64,000 nucleotides of DNA from Ceratothoa steindachneri (Eukaryota; Arthropoda; Malacostraca; Isopoda; Cymothoidae). Position 1 is the stretch's first letter. Every line of letters starts with the position of its first letter. The DNA lies in contig OZ018321.1 of the NCBI GenBank assembly GCA_963969495.1, positions 121,485,129-121,549,128 of the forward strand, read 5' to 3'. Below are positions 36,800 through 47,793 of this stretch, in pieces. A program made the position numbers and the translations under genes. The notes under the pieces were generated by a model that worked only from the letters and a program-made list of their open reading frames with translations, was not told where the DNA came from and searched no databases.

Positions 36800-36990
36800 G
36801 AATGATGAAATAAATCCAGCATAAAGCAAGAAAGAGAAAACGGAATAATTTTTTTGGGGGAAAAGGTTATTTCCCAATTCGAAAAATCCGTACTAGAGTG
36901 TGATTCGAACCAAGCACAGTGATGTGCGTCATACTGCATGAAGTTTATTGAATGGGCTTCTGATGCTAGAAGATAGGGCAATGTATGGTG
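36800..36990 (-). mobile_element. tRNA-derived SINE, copy 2
   Basis: B-box-like GGTTCGAATCAC at 36911-36900 and the same body (TACGGATTTTTCGAATTGGG, GGAAATAACC) as copy 1. The A-box end is unrecognisable. A separate A-box-like start, TGGCTAGGTGGATAAGGAC, occurs on the + strand at 36681, perhaps a third, truncated copy in the opposite direction. Confidence 0.65.
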
Positions 36991-37265
36991 TCGCAAAGAT
37001 TTCTTGTCAACTTGTGCATTCACTCTGTCCTGTATGCGCACAAAGGCTCAGTGAGTTCTATTAAAATCAGGCCTAGGACCATGACACTTCTTTCATCAAG
37101 GTCCATACCTTTTGGGGCAAAAGACAGGTAATCATTCCCCACGTAGAAAAAACATGCCCCCTGCATTTTCATCAAGCAAAGTGAGCTTAGATGCGTGACT
37201 GATATGGACTTGGCTATATTGGTTCTTCTTCAATGTAACTTGCTAATTGACGAATGGAAGAAGAA

Positions 37266-37556
37266 CTAAGCCGTCTCATTGATTAGACCGAGCAATAGCT
37301 TAAATTCGGCTCGACGAGCGTGAAGATTGTCTTCCTTCACCCAAGATAACAGCGTCTCCTGAGAAAAATTGATGGCCAAAATCTCACTAATCTCTCGAAA
37401 AACTACTGCACCTGTCTTGAAACGGTTCTTCTTCACAATTTGGGTAATGGCGCGATCTTCAATTTTTCCTTGGCCTACTACTTGATTATTCAGCATCACA
37501 TAAACCTGTTGGGTCAGTTTTATGTTGAGCGATTGATAGACTCTGCATTTGCCCAA
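37266..37556 (-). pseudogene. Tc1-like transposase HTH fragment
   Basis: The 96-codon frame holds DRAITQIVKKNRFKTGAVVF and ETLLSWVKEDNLHARRAEFK, which fit the second helix-turn-helix of Tc1-type transposases (the block with R-I-R-x3-KNRF-T and xxLxExGLxxRRxxxKPLL). It ends after LLLGLINETA with a stop. No catalytic domain follows in any frame I could read, so it is a short fragment. Confidence 0.6.
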
Positions 37557-37829
37557 TTGAAAGAAAAGTTTGCTCTCTCAGTTATAAGATCAGGTCGCGT
37601 ACAGAGAAAGGCAGCACAAATTACTCAGGCGTGGAACCTGGGCGACTGCTGGCGAGAGAATGAACTAACATACACGAGATTAAACTGAAGTTAGTTGTTA
37701 TGTAACAGTAACAATACCAGCCACTCTATACAAGTAAACTAAAGTGTTCTGAATATTTGTGAAACATCAATATTTCAGATAAAATGTGGGTAAACATGTA
37801 GATTAGCGACTCGAACGATGGGACGTACT

Positions 37830-38290
37830 ATTTCGTATGTGTTCCAAAATGTTTAACGTTTTCGGAGTAGATTTAAGGGGACAGCTCGTGTAGTGGTAAA
37901 GAAAAATAGGGGGACCACACTACGATGATCCTGAGTTTCATTAAATTGGGGGGTCTGGGGGCATAGCCTCCACCAGTATATAATCCTAATTGTTCATAGA
38001 ATAATGTCCTAACGTTTACATAGGTGAATGATTTAACTACATCATGTCAGCGCCTTTAATCGTTTTGCGAACTATAATACCGGGATGGGGGGTCTGACGT
38101 CAGAAATGACTGATTTGCATTTTTATTTTGTTTCTTCACTTAACTCTTTTTATTATCCTCATTTGGAGTCATTTTTATTTGTCAATATATTTTTCCCCAT
38201 TTTACTATTTTTATTACCTTTTTAAATGTAATTAGTTAGATCATTTAAAGGAACTACTTTTTTTTAGCCCTTTGGGTGTATTACAGACGC
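37830..38290. repeat. Dispersed repeat family D, inverted copy outside the array
   Basis: Reverse-oriented homologue of 9690-10135; the shared landmarks are listed there. Confidence 0.75.
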
Positions 38291-39021
38291 CTTGTACGTA
38301 GTGTGAAAATGGTATCCATTTGCGAAGTTTTCCCGTCATCTATTTCCAAATTATTCACTCTATTTTCGGATCAAGATAAATTTTTAACATTTTTGGACTT
38401 TCATAATTTACTTAACATTAAAATCGATTGAAAGGTTTATGTCTCGGCATTAGATATTACTCCTCATTCTTAATTTAGATGTTCTGAAACTAAACCTGAC
38501 TTAAGTGCGCGCCACTTTTTTAAAAAATCAGCATTAAATTGCACGTCCCATTAAGTCAAGGTTACACCAAAAACTTTGATTAATGGGTTTAGTTTCTGCA
38601 AAGAGGTCGCTATTCACTATTGTAAACAAAATAGGCTTTCCTCATTGCTATGTCAGAAGTATACCCACTGCAATAAAGTAAGTAAACAGCGTTTTTCGTT
38701 TGTTTAGTTTCGGGCATTTTTCTTATAACAAAAATGGCGCCAGCTATATTTCGAAAAGGACTCAAACGCGCATGAATATTCCAACACGGGTAAACGAACA
38801 TATTTACCAAAAACCCCCACTTTTTCGGCCGAATCGCAATCTACATATTCACCAAACTGTTTATCTTCAAAATGATTTTCGTTATTTCATCCAAATTTAC
38901 ACAGTAAGGTTAACAAAGTGGCAACATCTTTCCCAAACCAAATTAAAAGTTGCAAAATTATTACGAAAAGAGAGAGTACAGAGAAAAATATCTTCAATAT
39001 ATATATATATATATATATTTA
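38291..39021. other. Unassigned DNA with short (TA)n at its end
   Basis: The + frame at 38700-39024 (108 codons) contains no known motif and ends in a (TA)n tract at 38998-39017. I see no gene. Confidence 0.45.
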
Positions 39022-39023
39022 TA

Positions 39024-40624
39024 TAAGTTGTCCCAGAAAAAAAGTTAACCGTACTTTGAATTAGTATAACTAACGGGTTTAGTGGAGGCTATCAAAATTA
39101 TGTTTGCGCAAGGAAGTAAAATAAGGAAACTTCGAAGATTAAAATCAACAAATATATTTAAATCCATTTTTAACAAAAACACCTCTTCATATGGGTAATA
39201 CAAATTCATTTTTTTAATTTTCGAAGCACCATTTCCTTCCACATGTCCTCCATTTCTTTTCAAACACAGTTGCACCTTTGATCGCATTGATTGAACAACT
39301 TTTTTGATTAACTTGAGATTTTCCTTAAGTATATTAACTTCACGTGTGATACTATGTCTTAACTGGTTGATGCTTTGTGGTGGAGTAGAATACACTTTAT
39401 TCTTTAGATATCCCCATAAGAAATAATCGCACGACGCTAAGTCACGGGATCTTGGGGGCCATTGAATTGCATGATGTATCGCAACAATGCGGTTGTCAAA
39501 CGTTTCTCTTAGTTTTGTTCTTACAACAAGTTGTCTATGAGCTAATGCGCCGTCCTGAATCCACCAAAGTCGATTGATTTAATTGCCGTAAATTTGGGAG
39601 AGTTCCTGAAAGCTCCTTTCGTCTATCATGCTCAGGTAGGCAGCACCATTCAAGTTATTCTCGTAAAACAATTAGCTGACAAGATAGCCATTCCTGCATA
39701 TTCCGATCCACAGAGACACTTTCTGCTGACAAATCGTGTCTGAAAGTTGAATGCTTGGGGGTTTGTTCAGCGGCGCATTTTGCCGAATGTTATGGCTATT
39801 TACCTCTACATTCATGAAAAAGGCTGCCTCGTCGTCACCAATCACGGTGTTTTCCAGGAAACGAGCAGGTTTATGGAGAAGCCATTCGACAAATTGTCTA
39901 CGACGAGAAAAATCAGTTTTAAGAAGCTGGTGGTGTCTTGCCTTTATCTTATTCGGATGCCATTTTAAGTCTTGTTTAATAATTCAGTTAAATGATAAAT
40001 TTGAAGAGGTGTCATCTGAACATTTTCGATATTTTCGGTTGTTTTTATGGTTCTCATACGACCCGAACGACCTTTATTTAGAGTTAAGCATGTTCCTTCA
40101 TGTTGGTATTTGCGAACATTTTTCCAAATTGTTGGCTTGCTTGGTGGGGGCCTACCTGAAAAACGTTGTTCAAATGAATCTTGTACTTGTTTGACACTGC
40201 CAGTCTTAATAAAGTTTGTGACTACAAATACGCGTTGATCTTTTGTTAACTGCATGATTAAAAAGGTTCTATGGAAGTAAACTTTTACACAGAAATGCTT
40301 TGATTTTCTTAGTAAGCAATAATGACGAGACCATAGCACAGCGTGGCTGAAAAACCAATGTAAAATGGCCGAGGCTTTGCTTGAAAAATGGCACAGTGAC
40401 CTAGGCTTCGTTTCATTATTTTACTTCCTTGCGCAAACATATTTTTGATAGCCTGCACTAAACCTATTAGTGTATCAAGATCATAAAAGGGAATTTAATG
40501 AAATTTCCAGAATCGACAGATAAATAGTTTTTAAATGAAGCACTCTTGACAGGACCCCCAAATCTCCAATAGTTTTGAGTTATACTAATTCAAAGTACGC
40601 TTAACTTTTTTCTGGGACACCCGG
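39024..40624 (-). mobile_element. Mariner-like element with long terminal inverted repeats
   Basis: A 1601-bp element bounded by TA on both sides (39022-39023, 40625-40626). The inverted ends share GTGTCCCAG (GTTGTCCCAG on the left), AAAAAAGTTAA and GTACTTTGAATTAGTATAAC. A second inverted block (GGCTATCAAAA, ATGTTTGCGCAAGGAAGTAA) lies directly inside on the left but about 118 bp further in on the right, so the arms are unequal. The transposase remnant lies between. Confidence 0.9.
39045..40260 (-). pseudogene. Transposase of the long-TIR mariner-like element, broken
   Basis: The N-terminus is MQLTKDQRVFVVTNFIKTGS (M within the frame 39965-40339), a DUF4817-type HTH with FSGRPPPSKPTIWKNVRKY and GRSGRMRTIKTTENIENVQ. 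After a frameshift the minus strand reads RFLENTVIGDDEAAFFMNVE (first acid), then LWWIQDGALAHRQL (second acid) and SRDLASCDYFLWGYLKNKVY (third acid), and the frame 39045-39395 completes the C-terminus. Several stops and frame changes separate these, so it is inactive. The order and motifs match arthropod mariner-like transposases of the DUF4817 group. Confidence 0.85.
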
Positions 40625-40700
40625 TATATGCGAAAATAATCACCATAAAACACGTGATCTAAGATGCTTGAAATATCCCCAAGGAAAATATTACACAGAA

Positions 40701-40735
40701 TAAGCTTAAGCGCTTTCGTGTTTACATCATCAGAG
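40701..40735 (-). ncRNA. Hammerhead-ribozyme-like motif downstream of Penelope end
   Basis: On the minus strand CTGATGA (40733-40727) is followed nine bases later by GAAA (40717-40714). The next bases can form a 3-bp stem III (AGC with GCU) closing on a CUU triplet, allowed as a cleavage site. Stem II is only two offset pairs and stem I is poor, so activity is doubtful. Penelope-like elements are known to carry hammerheads in their terminal repeats, and this one lies just past the GIY-YIG region on the same strand. Confidence 0.45.
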
Positions 40736-40869
40736 TCATAAGAACAATGAAATAGAGAAACAGTTAATAAAAAGAGAAATGTGACGTCATTCAAACGTAC
40801 CGACGAACAAAGAATATCGTTTAGGGGGAAAAAAACAACTGACGAACAAATGAATAGCCCATCCGCGGA

Positions 40870-41262
40870 ACTATAATATATAAATCAATTCAACAAATTA
40901 AATTTATATTGAAAACAAATATTATTCGTGATCCAATTATCCAATTCAAATAGACCCGCACTTAGATTTAAATTAATGTTATGGGAGAATTTGTTTATGG
41001 TTGATTCCATTAAATTTCTTTTAACAAAATTAAGCACAAAAATAATCGATTTCGCATTAGACCAATCTATTTGATGAGTGAAAGTAAATTGATGAATAAA
41101 CACTGCATTTGAAGTTTGCCCCGTTCAACAACAGTACTTATGTTGTTTAATTCTCACATCTAGGCCTTTTGTTGACTGGCCCATGTAAAAACCAAGACAA
41201 GATTTGCACGGAATTTTATAAATTCAGGCCATTTTATTAGGAGGAGAATTTTTAATTACTAA
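40870..41262 (-). pseudogene. Penelope-like element GIY-YIG endonuclease remnant
   Basis: Minus-strand reading: YLVIKNSPPNKMA, stop, IYKIPCKSCLGFYMGQSTKG, LDVRIKQHKYCC, stop, then NAVFIHQFTFTHQIDWSNAK and RNLMESTINKF. This is the GIY-YIG type endonuclease at the C-terminus of Penelope-like retroelements: IYKIPC for the GIY part, FYMGQ for YIG-Q, then the R-xx-QH helix and the H-x-IDW block. GIY reads IYK and YIG reads YMG. Two stops break it. No RT part is attached upstream here. Confidence 0.8.
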
Positions 41263-41629
41263 GTATTTTAACGTGGAACATAGATAATGAGTACTTGATT
41301 GGTAGCTCAAAATCGGGCGATTCCATAGTCGGGCTAGCCAGGAAAAAACAAAAATCATTCTTATTTCTTAATTTGAAAGATATTGACCACAAATTTAGCA
41401 TGAAGCACCTTGGTGTACTTTTAGCTGTGAAGTCAAATTATTATTCAACCAACAGATTCGACGTGACGAACGAACGTGTCACTTATTTAATGAAAAAGAA
41501 ACACCACCTTATCAATGGTCTTTCATAAGGTCGCTCGAATTTTAAATGTAAATTAAACAAGTTGTGTGTGATATATGACCTCAATTTATTTTAAATTGGA
41601 AAGTACATTTTATAGCATTAAGTGTGAAA
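41263..41629. other. Unassigned sequence; part shared with 51.1 kb
   Basis: Holds a short repeat (about 41268-41350) that recurs inverted at about 51060-51140; the open + frame 41295-41525 is otherwise unrecognised. Confidence 0.45.
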
Positions 41630-42700
41630 TATGACGTCGTTCAAATGTCTGCCGCGGCTTCGCTTGGTGGAACGTATTCGGGAGGCCCAATTTTCGATTA
41701 CTTTGTCGCATAAATCTGGCTGAATTTGCTGGATGATGTTCGTTATGTTGACTTTGAGGACATCAACTGTTTGTGGATTATCCGCATAAACCTTTAATTT
41801 AAGGTAGCCTCAAAGAAAGTAGTCAAATGGCGTTAAATCGCATGAGATCGGTGGCCAGTTGACGTCACCGCTGAGATGACCCTGTCCTGAAATCGCTGGT
41901 GCAAAATGTCTATCGTGGTGTGCGTAGTGTGGCGCGATCACCGTCCTGTTTGAACCACATGTCGTCAGTACCCATATCAGGCATATAATCCAGTTGAGGC
42001 CACAAGAAGTTGTTTATCATCGATCTGTAGGTCTCGCCGTTGACGGTTATGGCAATCCCATCTTCGTTCTCAAGAAATACGGACCGATGATTTCGTTAGA
42101 CGAAAATCCACACCAAATAGTGACTTTGTTGGAATGAAATTGGTGCTGGTCTATCTCTTGTGGATTGTTTTCGTCCAAAATCCGACAATTTCGCTTGTTC
42201 ACAAGTCCATTCATCCAAAAATGGGCCTCTTCGCTAAAGATAATTTTTTGGGGGAAATTTGGGGCAACTTCCAACTGCTATAGAGCCCAATTAGCAAACA
42301 CACAGCGTTTTCTATGGTCGTTTACCTTAAGGTCCGGGGTAATTTGGATTTTTTTACGGGTGCAGTAGACTCACCTCCCTAGGCATAATTCTCCGAACTG
42401 AAGTTGCAAAAATGCCAAGTTCTTGTGAACGACAAGAAATTGACTGCCTCGGATCTTCCCGTACACTCTCATTTACAGCAGCAATGTTTCCAGCAGACCT
42501 TGCGTTTCGGCGACGTACGGGTGTTCGCTGATTGTTGATCGACCCTTGTGCCTCGAATTTGGCCACCAAGTGTCAAACAGTAGACTCGGCAGGACGATTA
42601 TGGCGAGGATAAAAATCACGTAATGCGTGGAACGTTTGTCGAATAAAGCACTGATACGGATAATTACATTTGATGATTTTCACATGCTATTCAACGCTAT
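41630..42700 (-). pseudogene. Mariner-like transposase (DUF4817 group), broken
   Basis: Minus-strand blocks in order. First, NQRTPVRRRNARSAGNIAAV and ESVREDPRQSISCRSQELGI with VRRIMPREV (HTH). Second, PQKIIFSEEAHFWMNG and LVNKRNCRILDENNP; the first catalytic position reads FSEEAHF where the family has FSDEAHF. Third, DDMWFKQDG (second acid). Last, after a frame change, CDLTPFDYFL, stop, GYLKLKVYADNPQ (third acid) and the tail GRHLNDVIFHT. Terminal inverted repeats were not found. It is distinct from the long-TIR element at 39024. Confidence 0.85.
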
Positions 42701-42894
42701 AATCTTTCATCCTGATTTGCCAAGTACTACTGAAAAGTTCACAGTGAGGTTGCTACATGTCACTTTAACAACATGGCCAGTATCGACTGACAAAGCTCGA
42801 GCGTCTTTTTTGAAAGACCCTTGATTTATAACCGATGTGGGTTATATTCAATTCAATTTTATTTAATAGGGCTGTGTACAATGGGAAAATTAGA

Positions 42895-43309
42895 TACTAC
42901 AGGGTGTCTACTAATATCAAAATTAAAAAATTTATAGGTTTTCCAGGTCTTTTCCAGGTACCTAAAAAAAATATAAATGGGAAAATTTCTATTAAAACTA
43001 ATGAAAAATGGCTATTTTACATTTAACTACAAACATATTTCAAGGTATATTCTAATAAATGAAATAAAGTAGGTAGCATCAATTAAAGAACAAAAGAAGA
43101 AATCCCTCCAGGACCCACACCTGACCAATCTAGCAAACGATTATATTTCCATTATTTCTCAATTAGCTAGACCCCCGTATTTGATTTAATTTTTTTGAAC
43201 TTTATAAATCTTTCTCATAGCCCATAGGTGAGTACCGACTATATTACTCTGAAATAGGTATAATAAAGTAATAGCTAGTAAGAATCTAAGGTGTGGACAC
43301 CCTGTACTA
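42895..43309. mobile_element. 405-bp MITE with 5-bp target duplication
   Basis: Element 42900-43304 begins CAGGGTGTCTAC and ends GTGGACACCCTG, imperfect inverted repeats with a CAGGGTGTC core. TACTA lies directly outside on both sides (42895-42899, 43305-43309). No coding capacity. CAGGG ends and the 5-bp duplication suggest a hAT-type (hAT5-like) or related nonautonomous element; assignment is inference. Confidence 0.85.
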
Positions 43310-44476
43310 GTAACCTATTTCATGGTTAACCTGGATTCTAATATCTACCCTACAAAATAAAGATACATAAGAAATGTCAGTGGCTACGCACACTTAAATT
43401 GACTTAGGACTTTCTCTCACTAGAAAGTTTCTTCATCTTGTAGTCACTTTTGCTCCTGGTAGCTTTCTTGAGTACATCCGGATTACCTTTTTATGCTTCT
43501 TCTTTGGACTTTTGCATCGGCATCACTGTTAGCTTTTGACACCATTTTATGCCCAGGACATGGAAGAGGGATCTGGCGATGGCAGGAACAACGGTGTTGA
43601 CCAGGCTACAACCCTTTTCACAGTCTAGCAGGGAGATGCCTAAGTCATTGCTCATTATTTCCTTGTAGTCACTCACGAACACTTCTTCTGAAGAGTAGGC
43701 CATCAGGAAGTTGGCCCTCCTTTCGTCTGTTGTTATCATCCCCTTGAAGACTTCCACGGCCATCATGGCCATGTGGATGCACTTGTTTGAGGGGTAGAGG
43801 AGACCGCCGCGGTCCTGGAATTCAATTATTCTCTGAAAGTCTCTGGTAGCTTGTCCGGGTCGGCCACCTTAGCATCCTAGCAAGAAGCACACTTTAGGCG
43901 GCTGCGGTCGTTTCTGGCCAAGTATCCGCAGAAATGTCCCACTCCGCTGGCTTCGCCCGGCTCCATTTTGCTTGGTTCTAACCTCTCGGCGTCGATGTCC
44001 AGCTCCTCAACAAACTCCTTGGCCAGTTGGTCGTTGTTTGTTTTCTGGGCTTCGTGGAGTGGGACCATGTGCTCCTTGACTTTTTCCATGGTGTATCCAG
44101 ATAGCTTGATGAGGGAGATGGTCCCGATGAGGGTCACTGCTTGGAAGAACTGTTTGGCCTCGGTCCAGTAATTGGTGGCACACATAGTGCGGCGGCGGCC
44201 AAACCTATGCTCCTCCTTGTCCGTTGTCATATTGCCATGGAAGATGTTTACGATGCCCTGGTCCTTGTACCTGCCCAGGACGTCGATGATGGCGGCGCAA
44301 GCGTTGGTCGACGTCAGGTACACTGCCTTCCTAGTGTCAGTGGTGAATATCCTGTTGCTAGGGTAGCCACAGGATGGCCAAGCCTTCATGAGTTCTGCCG
44401 TGTCCCGAAAGAACTAAACATGCCTCTGGGTGATGTCCTCCTCCAGTTTCCACACGGCTTTTCGGGTGTCGTTGTA

Positions 44477-45993
44477 CTAGAAAGAGCAAAATTTTGATTG
44501 ACAGTGTCGTAGAATGGACTCTCGACGATATACCATATATAACTATTCGTTGTGGGAATGATTTAATTATATTTCGAGTGCGTGGTTATCTGGTTGACCG
44601 ATGTTATTTATATTCAATATGCTTAAGAAGTGGAACTGAGCTCAAGGATAATAATATGGCTATCATTAATAAAATAGAGTTTTATTAATAAAACTATCAA
44701 CACCACACAAAACGGAAATTTTTTTACATAAACAGAGAATGGAAAGGGTCGTGGGAATATCTGGATAATCCGAGGATTCAGATTTAGGAAAGATTTAAAA
44801 AGGTAAACAAATAAGAATTAAAGGGATAGGATGGCTCGCTAAACCATGGGTAGAGTTGACGAAAGGTTAGGTAATCAAAAGTAATGCTCAGTCACGTAAT
44901 TACAAGTTGTTGTGAAGAGGAAGGGGACGCGAAGGAATCTTCGGTCCGCTGGCGAGTTCCAGCCGAAGATGGGGGGGATTAAATTATCCTGACGTGACGT
45001 CTTGGGAATGAGAATCGTTTCTTGACAAACGGGCTTGAAGAACAATGGCTGTTCTAACGAGGTTCTCCTCTAAACAACAAGGAAGGGGGGGAGAACACGT
45101 CTCTTGTCTACGAGCTCAAAGAACAATGGCTGTTCTAATGTTGTTCTCTTTCTGAACAACAAAGTGGAGAATGGGACCCTTCTCTTTTCAACGGTCTCAA
45201 AGAACAATGGCTGTTCTAACGTTGTTGTCTTTTTGAACAACAGAGGGGGGGGGGTGAAAACGGCCATGGTCAACGGGCTCAAAGAACAATAGCTGTTATA
45301 ACGTTGTTCTCTTTCTGAAAAACAGGGAGGCCTTGTGGACTTAGCGTATTGAAGGCTCGAACCTTGGCACTCAAGGGATATTGTCCTCTTCTGGACAAAA
45401 ATAGTGGATCTCGAGGTAGAGGGCCCCTGGTGCACAAGTGAGACCGGATCGGCGTGATGTCTCGTGAAGATAATCTGGATCTGATCTGATCTTATTAAAA
45501 AATTCTAATGTATAAGTAGTCGAAGCCATCCCCTTGGCGTAGGGGACAATGGAGTGGGGGCTTCGAGGGAATGACCAGCCGTGCCTGAGAACATACCTTA
45601 TCTGCCCATAAGCCTAACTCAATCTAGCGAGATCGACGCATGGGGCGAAACGGGGGGGATGGGATGAACCTCCTTGGTTAAATATTGACTCAGGTGGCGA
45701 TAAGGCGTCCGGCTTCAAGGCGAAGATGAACGTGGGTAGCAGCGTGTTTTAAACAACATGTGATAGTGGTTGAAATTAAGCGGCCTCAGACCGTTCTATC
45801 ACAGACAGCTATGACAATGTAAAAGATTTTACATTACTTTCATTGTTGTCTAACTAAATGCAGAAGGAACACATGTAAAACAACAGCATTTTTAATGAAA
45901 AGATAAAAATGCCCGAAATTTTAACATTAAATAGGAATGCAATTTATTAATTTTAAACAGTGAAAAAACTGTCCGAAAATCCGCATTTTTTAC
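44477..45993 (-). other. GT-AG intron-like gap in the P-like gene (1517 bp)
   Basis: Minus strand: the left exon ends GAAGACAAGGG, then GTAAAAAATG. The right exon begins TACAACGACACC after TTTTGCTCTTTCTAG, an excellent acceptor. Coding similarity to the P-type transposase stops at the first point and resumes at the second, although joining them gives a one-base frame error. P-type transposase genes do carry introns. An insertion is the alternative. It contains the 81-bp tandem repeat. Confidence 0.55.
45030..45330. repeat. 81-bp tandem repeat, four copies
   Basis: AACAATGGCTGTTCTAA recurs at 45041, 45122, 45203 and (as AACAATAGCTGTTATAA) 45285, so the spacing is 81, 81 and 82 bp. Eighty-one is a multiple of three, so both strands stay open across several copies, producing look-alike ORFs. 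G-rich runs of variable length mark the less conserved part. Confidence 0.9.
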
Positions 45994-47793
45994 CCCTTGT
46001 CTTCCCCTGGCCTTCTGAGAATGGTGAACCAGTTGCTCACAAACTCGAGGAACAAGGCTGTGTCATTCCAGTTGGGAAAACCCTCCTGCTTGGTGTAAAA
46101 TCGCATGGCGGCGACGGTTGATGGGTTCACAACAGCTGCCCTCAGACTAACGCTCTGACGCTCAAGGTTGGATGTGTTGATGACCGTGTGCGTCAGCTTG
46201 TGTCCAAACTTCATTGCTCTCTGGTCTTTTGCAAACAATTGCTTGAAGTGTGACATGTTTGCAGTAACGACTTGGTTGTGTTTCCTCTCCTCCTTCAGGG
46301 TGGAGAAGCAGGGCAGCATGAGGATGGTTTTGTTGAGCAGCATGTAGTTAATATTTTTGCTCATAGAACAAAAAAACACTGGGCGGGATAGTGACTGGAA
46401 ACTCCTCTCCGCGCATGTGTTGGATGAACGACTCGTTGACCCTGTGGTTGTCCATGGTTAAGCTGTGTACGTTAAAATTGATGTCAATCAGAATGTCGCG
46501 GTAGGTGTTGAAAATGATCTTCATGTTCTCCGCAGAGGCATTCTTAATAGGCTCCATGGCATTCATGTCCTGATAGCTGCCGGCGATGGAGTTAACGTGT
46601 GCGCAGAACATAGTCTTGGTGAGGCTGCCCTCTTTCTCCCCAAAGAACTAGCCACTGACGAGGCTGAGAGTGGTGGTAGTGTGGACCTCGTCGATACCCA
46701 GGTGGACAACTCTCTCCCTGGGCGTACTCGATGGTGACTGGGTCTATGCCGCCTCGAAACTTTGCGAAGGTGGTGAATCTTCTGAGCCTCTCAAAGGAGG
46801 GCAAAACAAGTCGAGAACTTTTGACGAGCGTTTTGTATAGTTTAAGAGCCATCATAAACCACTGCACGCATTGAACAAGAAATTCGGTGCTGTACCTACG
46901 CCTAAACTGTTCGTCTTTAACAAGCTTGAACTGTTCATGGAACAAGTCGACAACCTGTTGCTGCGTCTCGTTAAGATTATCCTTGTTGAGAGATTCAAGG
47001 TCAGCAGTAATGGTATCAAGCTTTGCCTGCTCGTTGTGTCCCACCTCCGCGAGGATGTTGGGGACTTCGTCATCCTTGGTTATGAGCGGCAGGTGGTGTG
47101 TTCTCAACCTGATGACTAATTTGGTGAAGTTTTTGTTGTTGACAAGCTTGCCTTCTTTGTAAGCCTTAAAGGTCAAATCAGGTGTCATAACAAGGTTGTT
47201 TCTCACCTGAGGTTAACCTCCCACGAGGTCAACCTGCTGGAAGCACATAATGTCTTCGTCGTTCTCTTTGTACATGAGTTGCTGGTATTTGCCGGGCAGC
47301 TTGTACGCCTTCCGCTTTGCAGAGAGATCTTGGTGGCCTGTAACCTGGAGGATCAGTGGCATTTTCTTCTCAAGTGCCTCGGGAACAGACTTTTCGTGCC
47401 CTCTGTGAGCAGAGGAAATGGCCAGCTTTGTCTCCCTGAACTTGGAAACCTTTGATAGGCAGCCCGCAGGGAAGCCGGTGGTGTCAAAGACTCTGGGCAC
47501 AGCCCTAGGATTCAGCCTTATCCTCTTCCTGGGCTGCCCCTTTTGTTGTTGAAGTCTGCAGTCATGTAGTCATCATCCCTGAAGTGTCGCTGGCAGATTC
47601 CAGCCCTCTCTCAGTTGGTGGTGGAGGAGAGATCCATGAAGGAAAGAGCAGCTTTCCACTTAGCAAACAGCTCAGGGTACTTGGTGGGGAACCTGCGGAA
47701 GGACAGCATGGGTGGCAGCTTACCCTCGGCCTTTTCTGCCTCCGTTTGCCGGTATCCAGTCCAACAGCCAAACACGATGCACATGACCGGCAT

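Larger units (their letters stand above)
43470..47793 (-). pseudogene. THAP-domain P-element-like transposase, broken, with intron-like gap
   Basis: Start at 47793 (MPVMCIVFGC). THAP finger: C-x4-C, then SFRRFPTKYPELFAKWKAAL, C-x2-H in ICQRHFRDDDYM and an AVP motif in RIRLNPRAVPRVF. A TGA and a frameshift lie inside the finger. Then a helical segment (FHEQFKLVKDEQFRRRYSTE), ERLRRFTTFAKFRGG, the region with LGIDEVHTTTTLSLVSG (after a frameshift near 46713), DINFNVHSLTMDNHRVNESF, and SNLERQSVSLRAAVVNP with FLEFVSNWFTIL, matching the P-type catalytic and GTP-binding-insertion regions. The 3' part (44476 to 43491) reads AYLTSTNACAAIIDVLGRYK-like sequence and SGVGHFCGYLARN. The family moves by cut and paste. 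At least six stops or frameshifts make it dead. TIRs were not found. Confidence 0.85.

Noticed and set aside
40777..41660. Direct repeat GAAAT-TGACGTC-TTCAAA-GT as Penelope long terminal repeats
   Set aside because: The copy at 41629 encodes the tail of the mariner-like transposase (LNDVIFHT), so the match of about 25 bases is probably chance or local mixing.
44141..47203. Plus-strand ORFs of 60-118 codons opposite the P-like gene
   Set aside because: They are antisense shadows of the minus-strand transposase, which carries the recognisable motifs.
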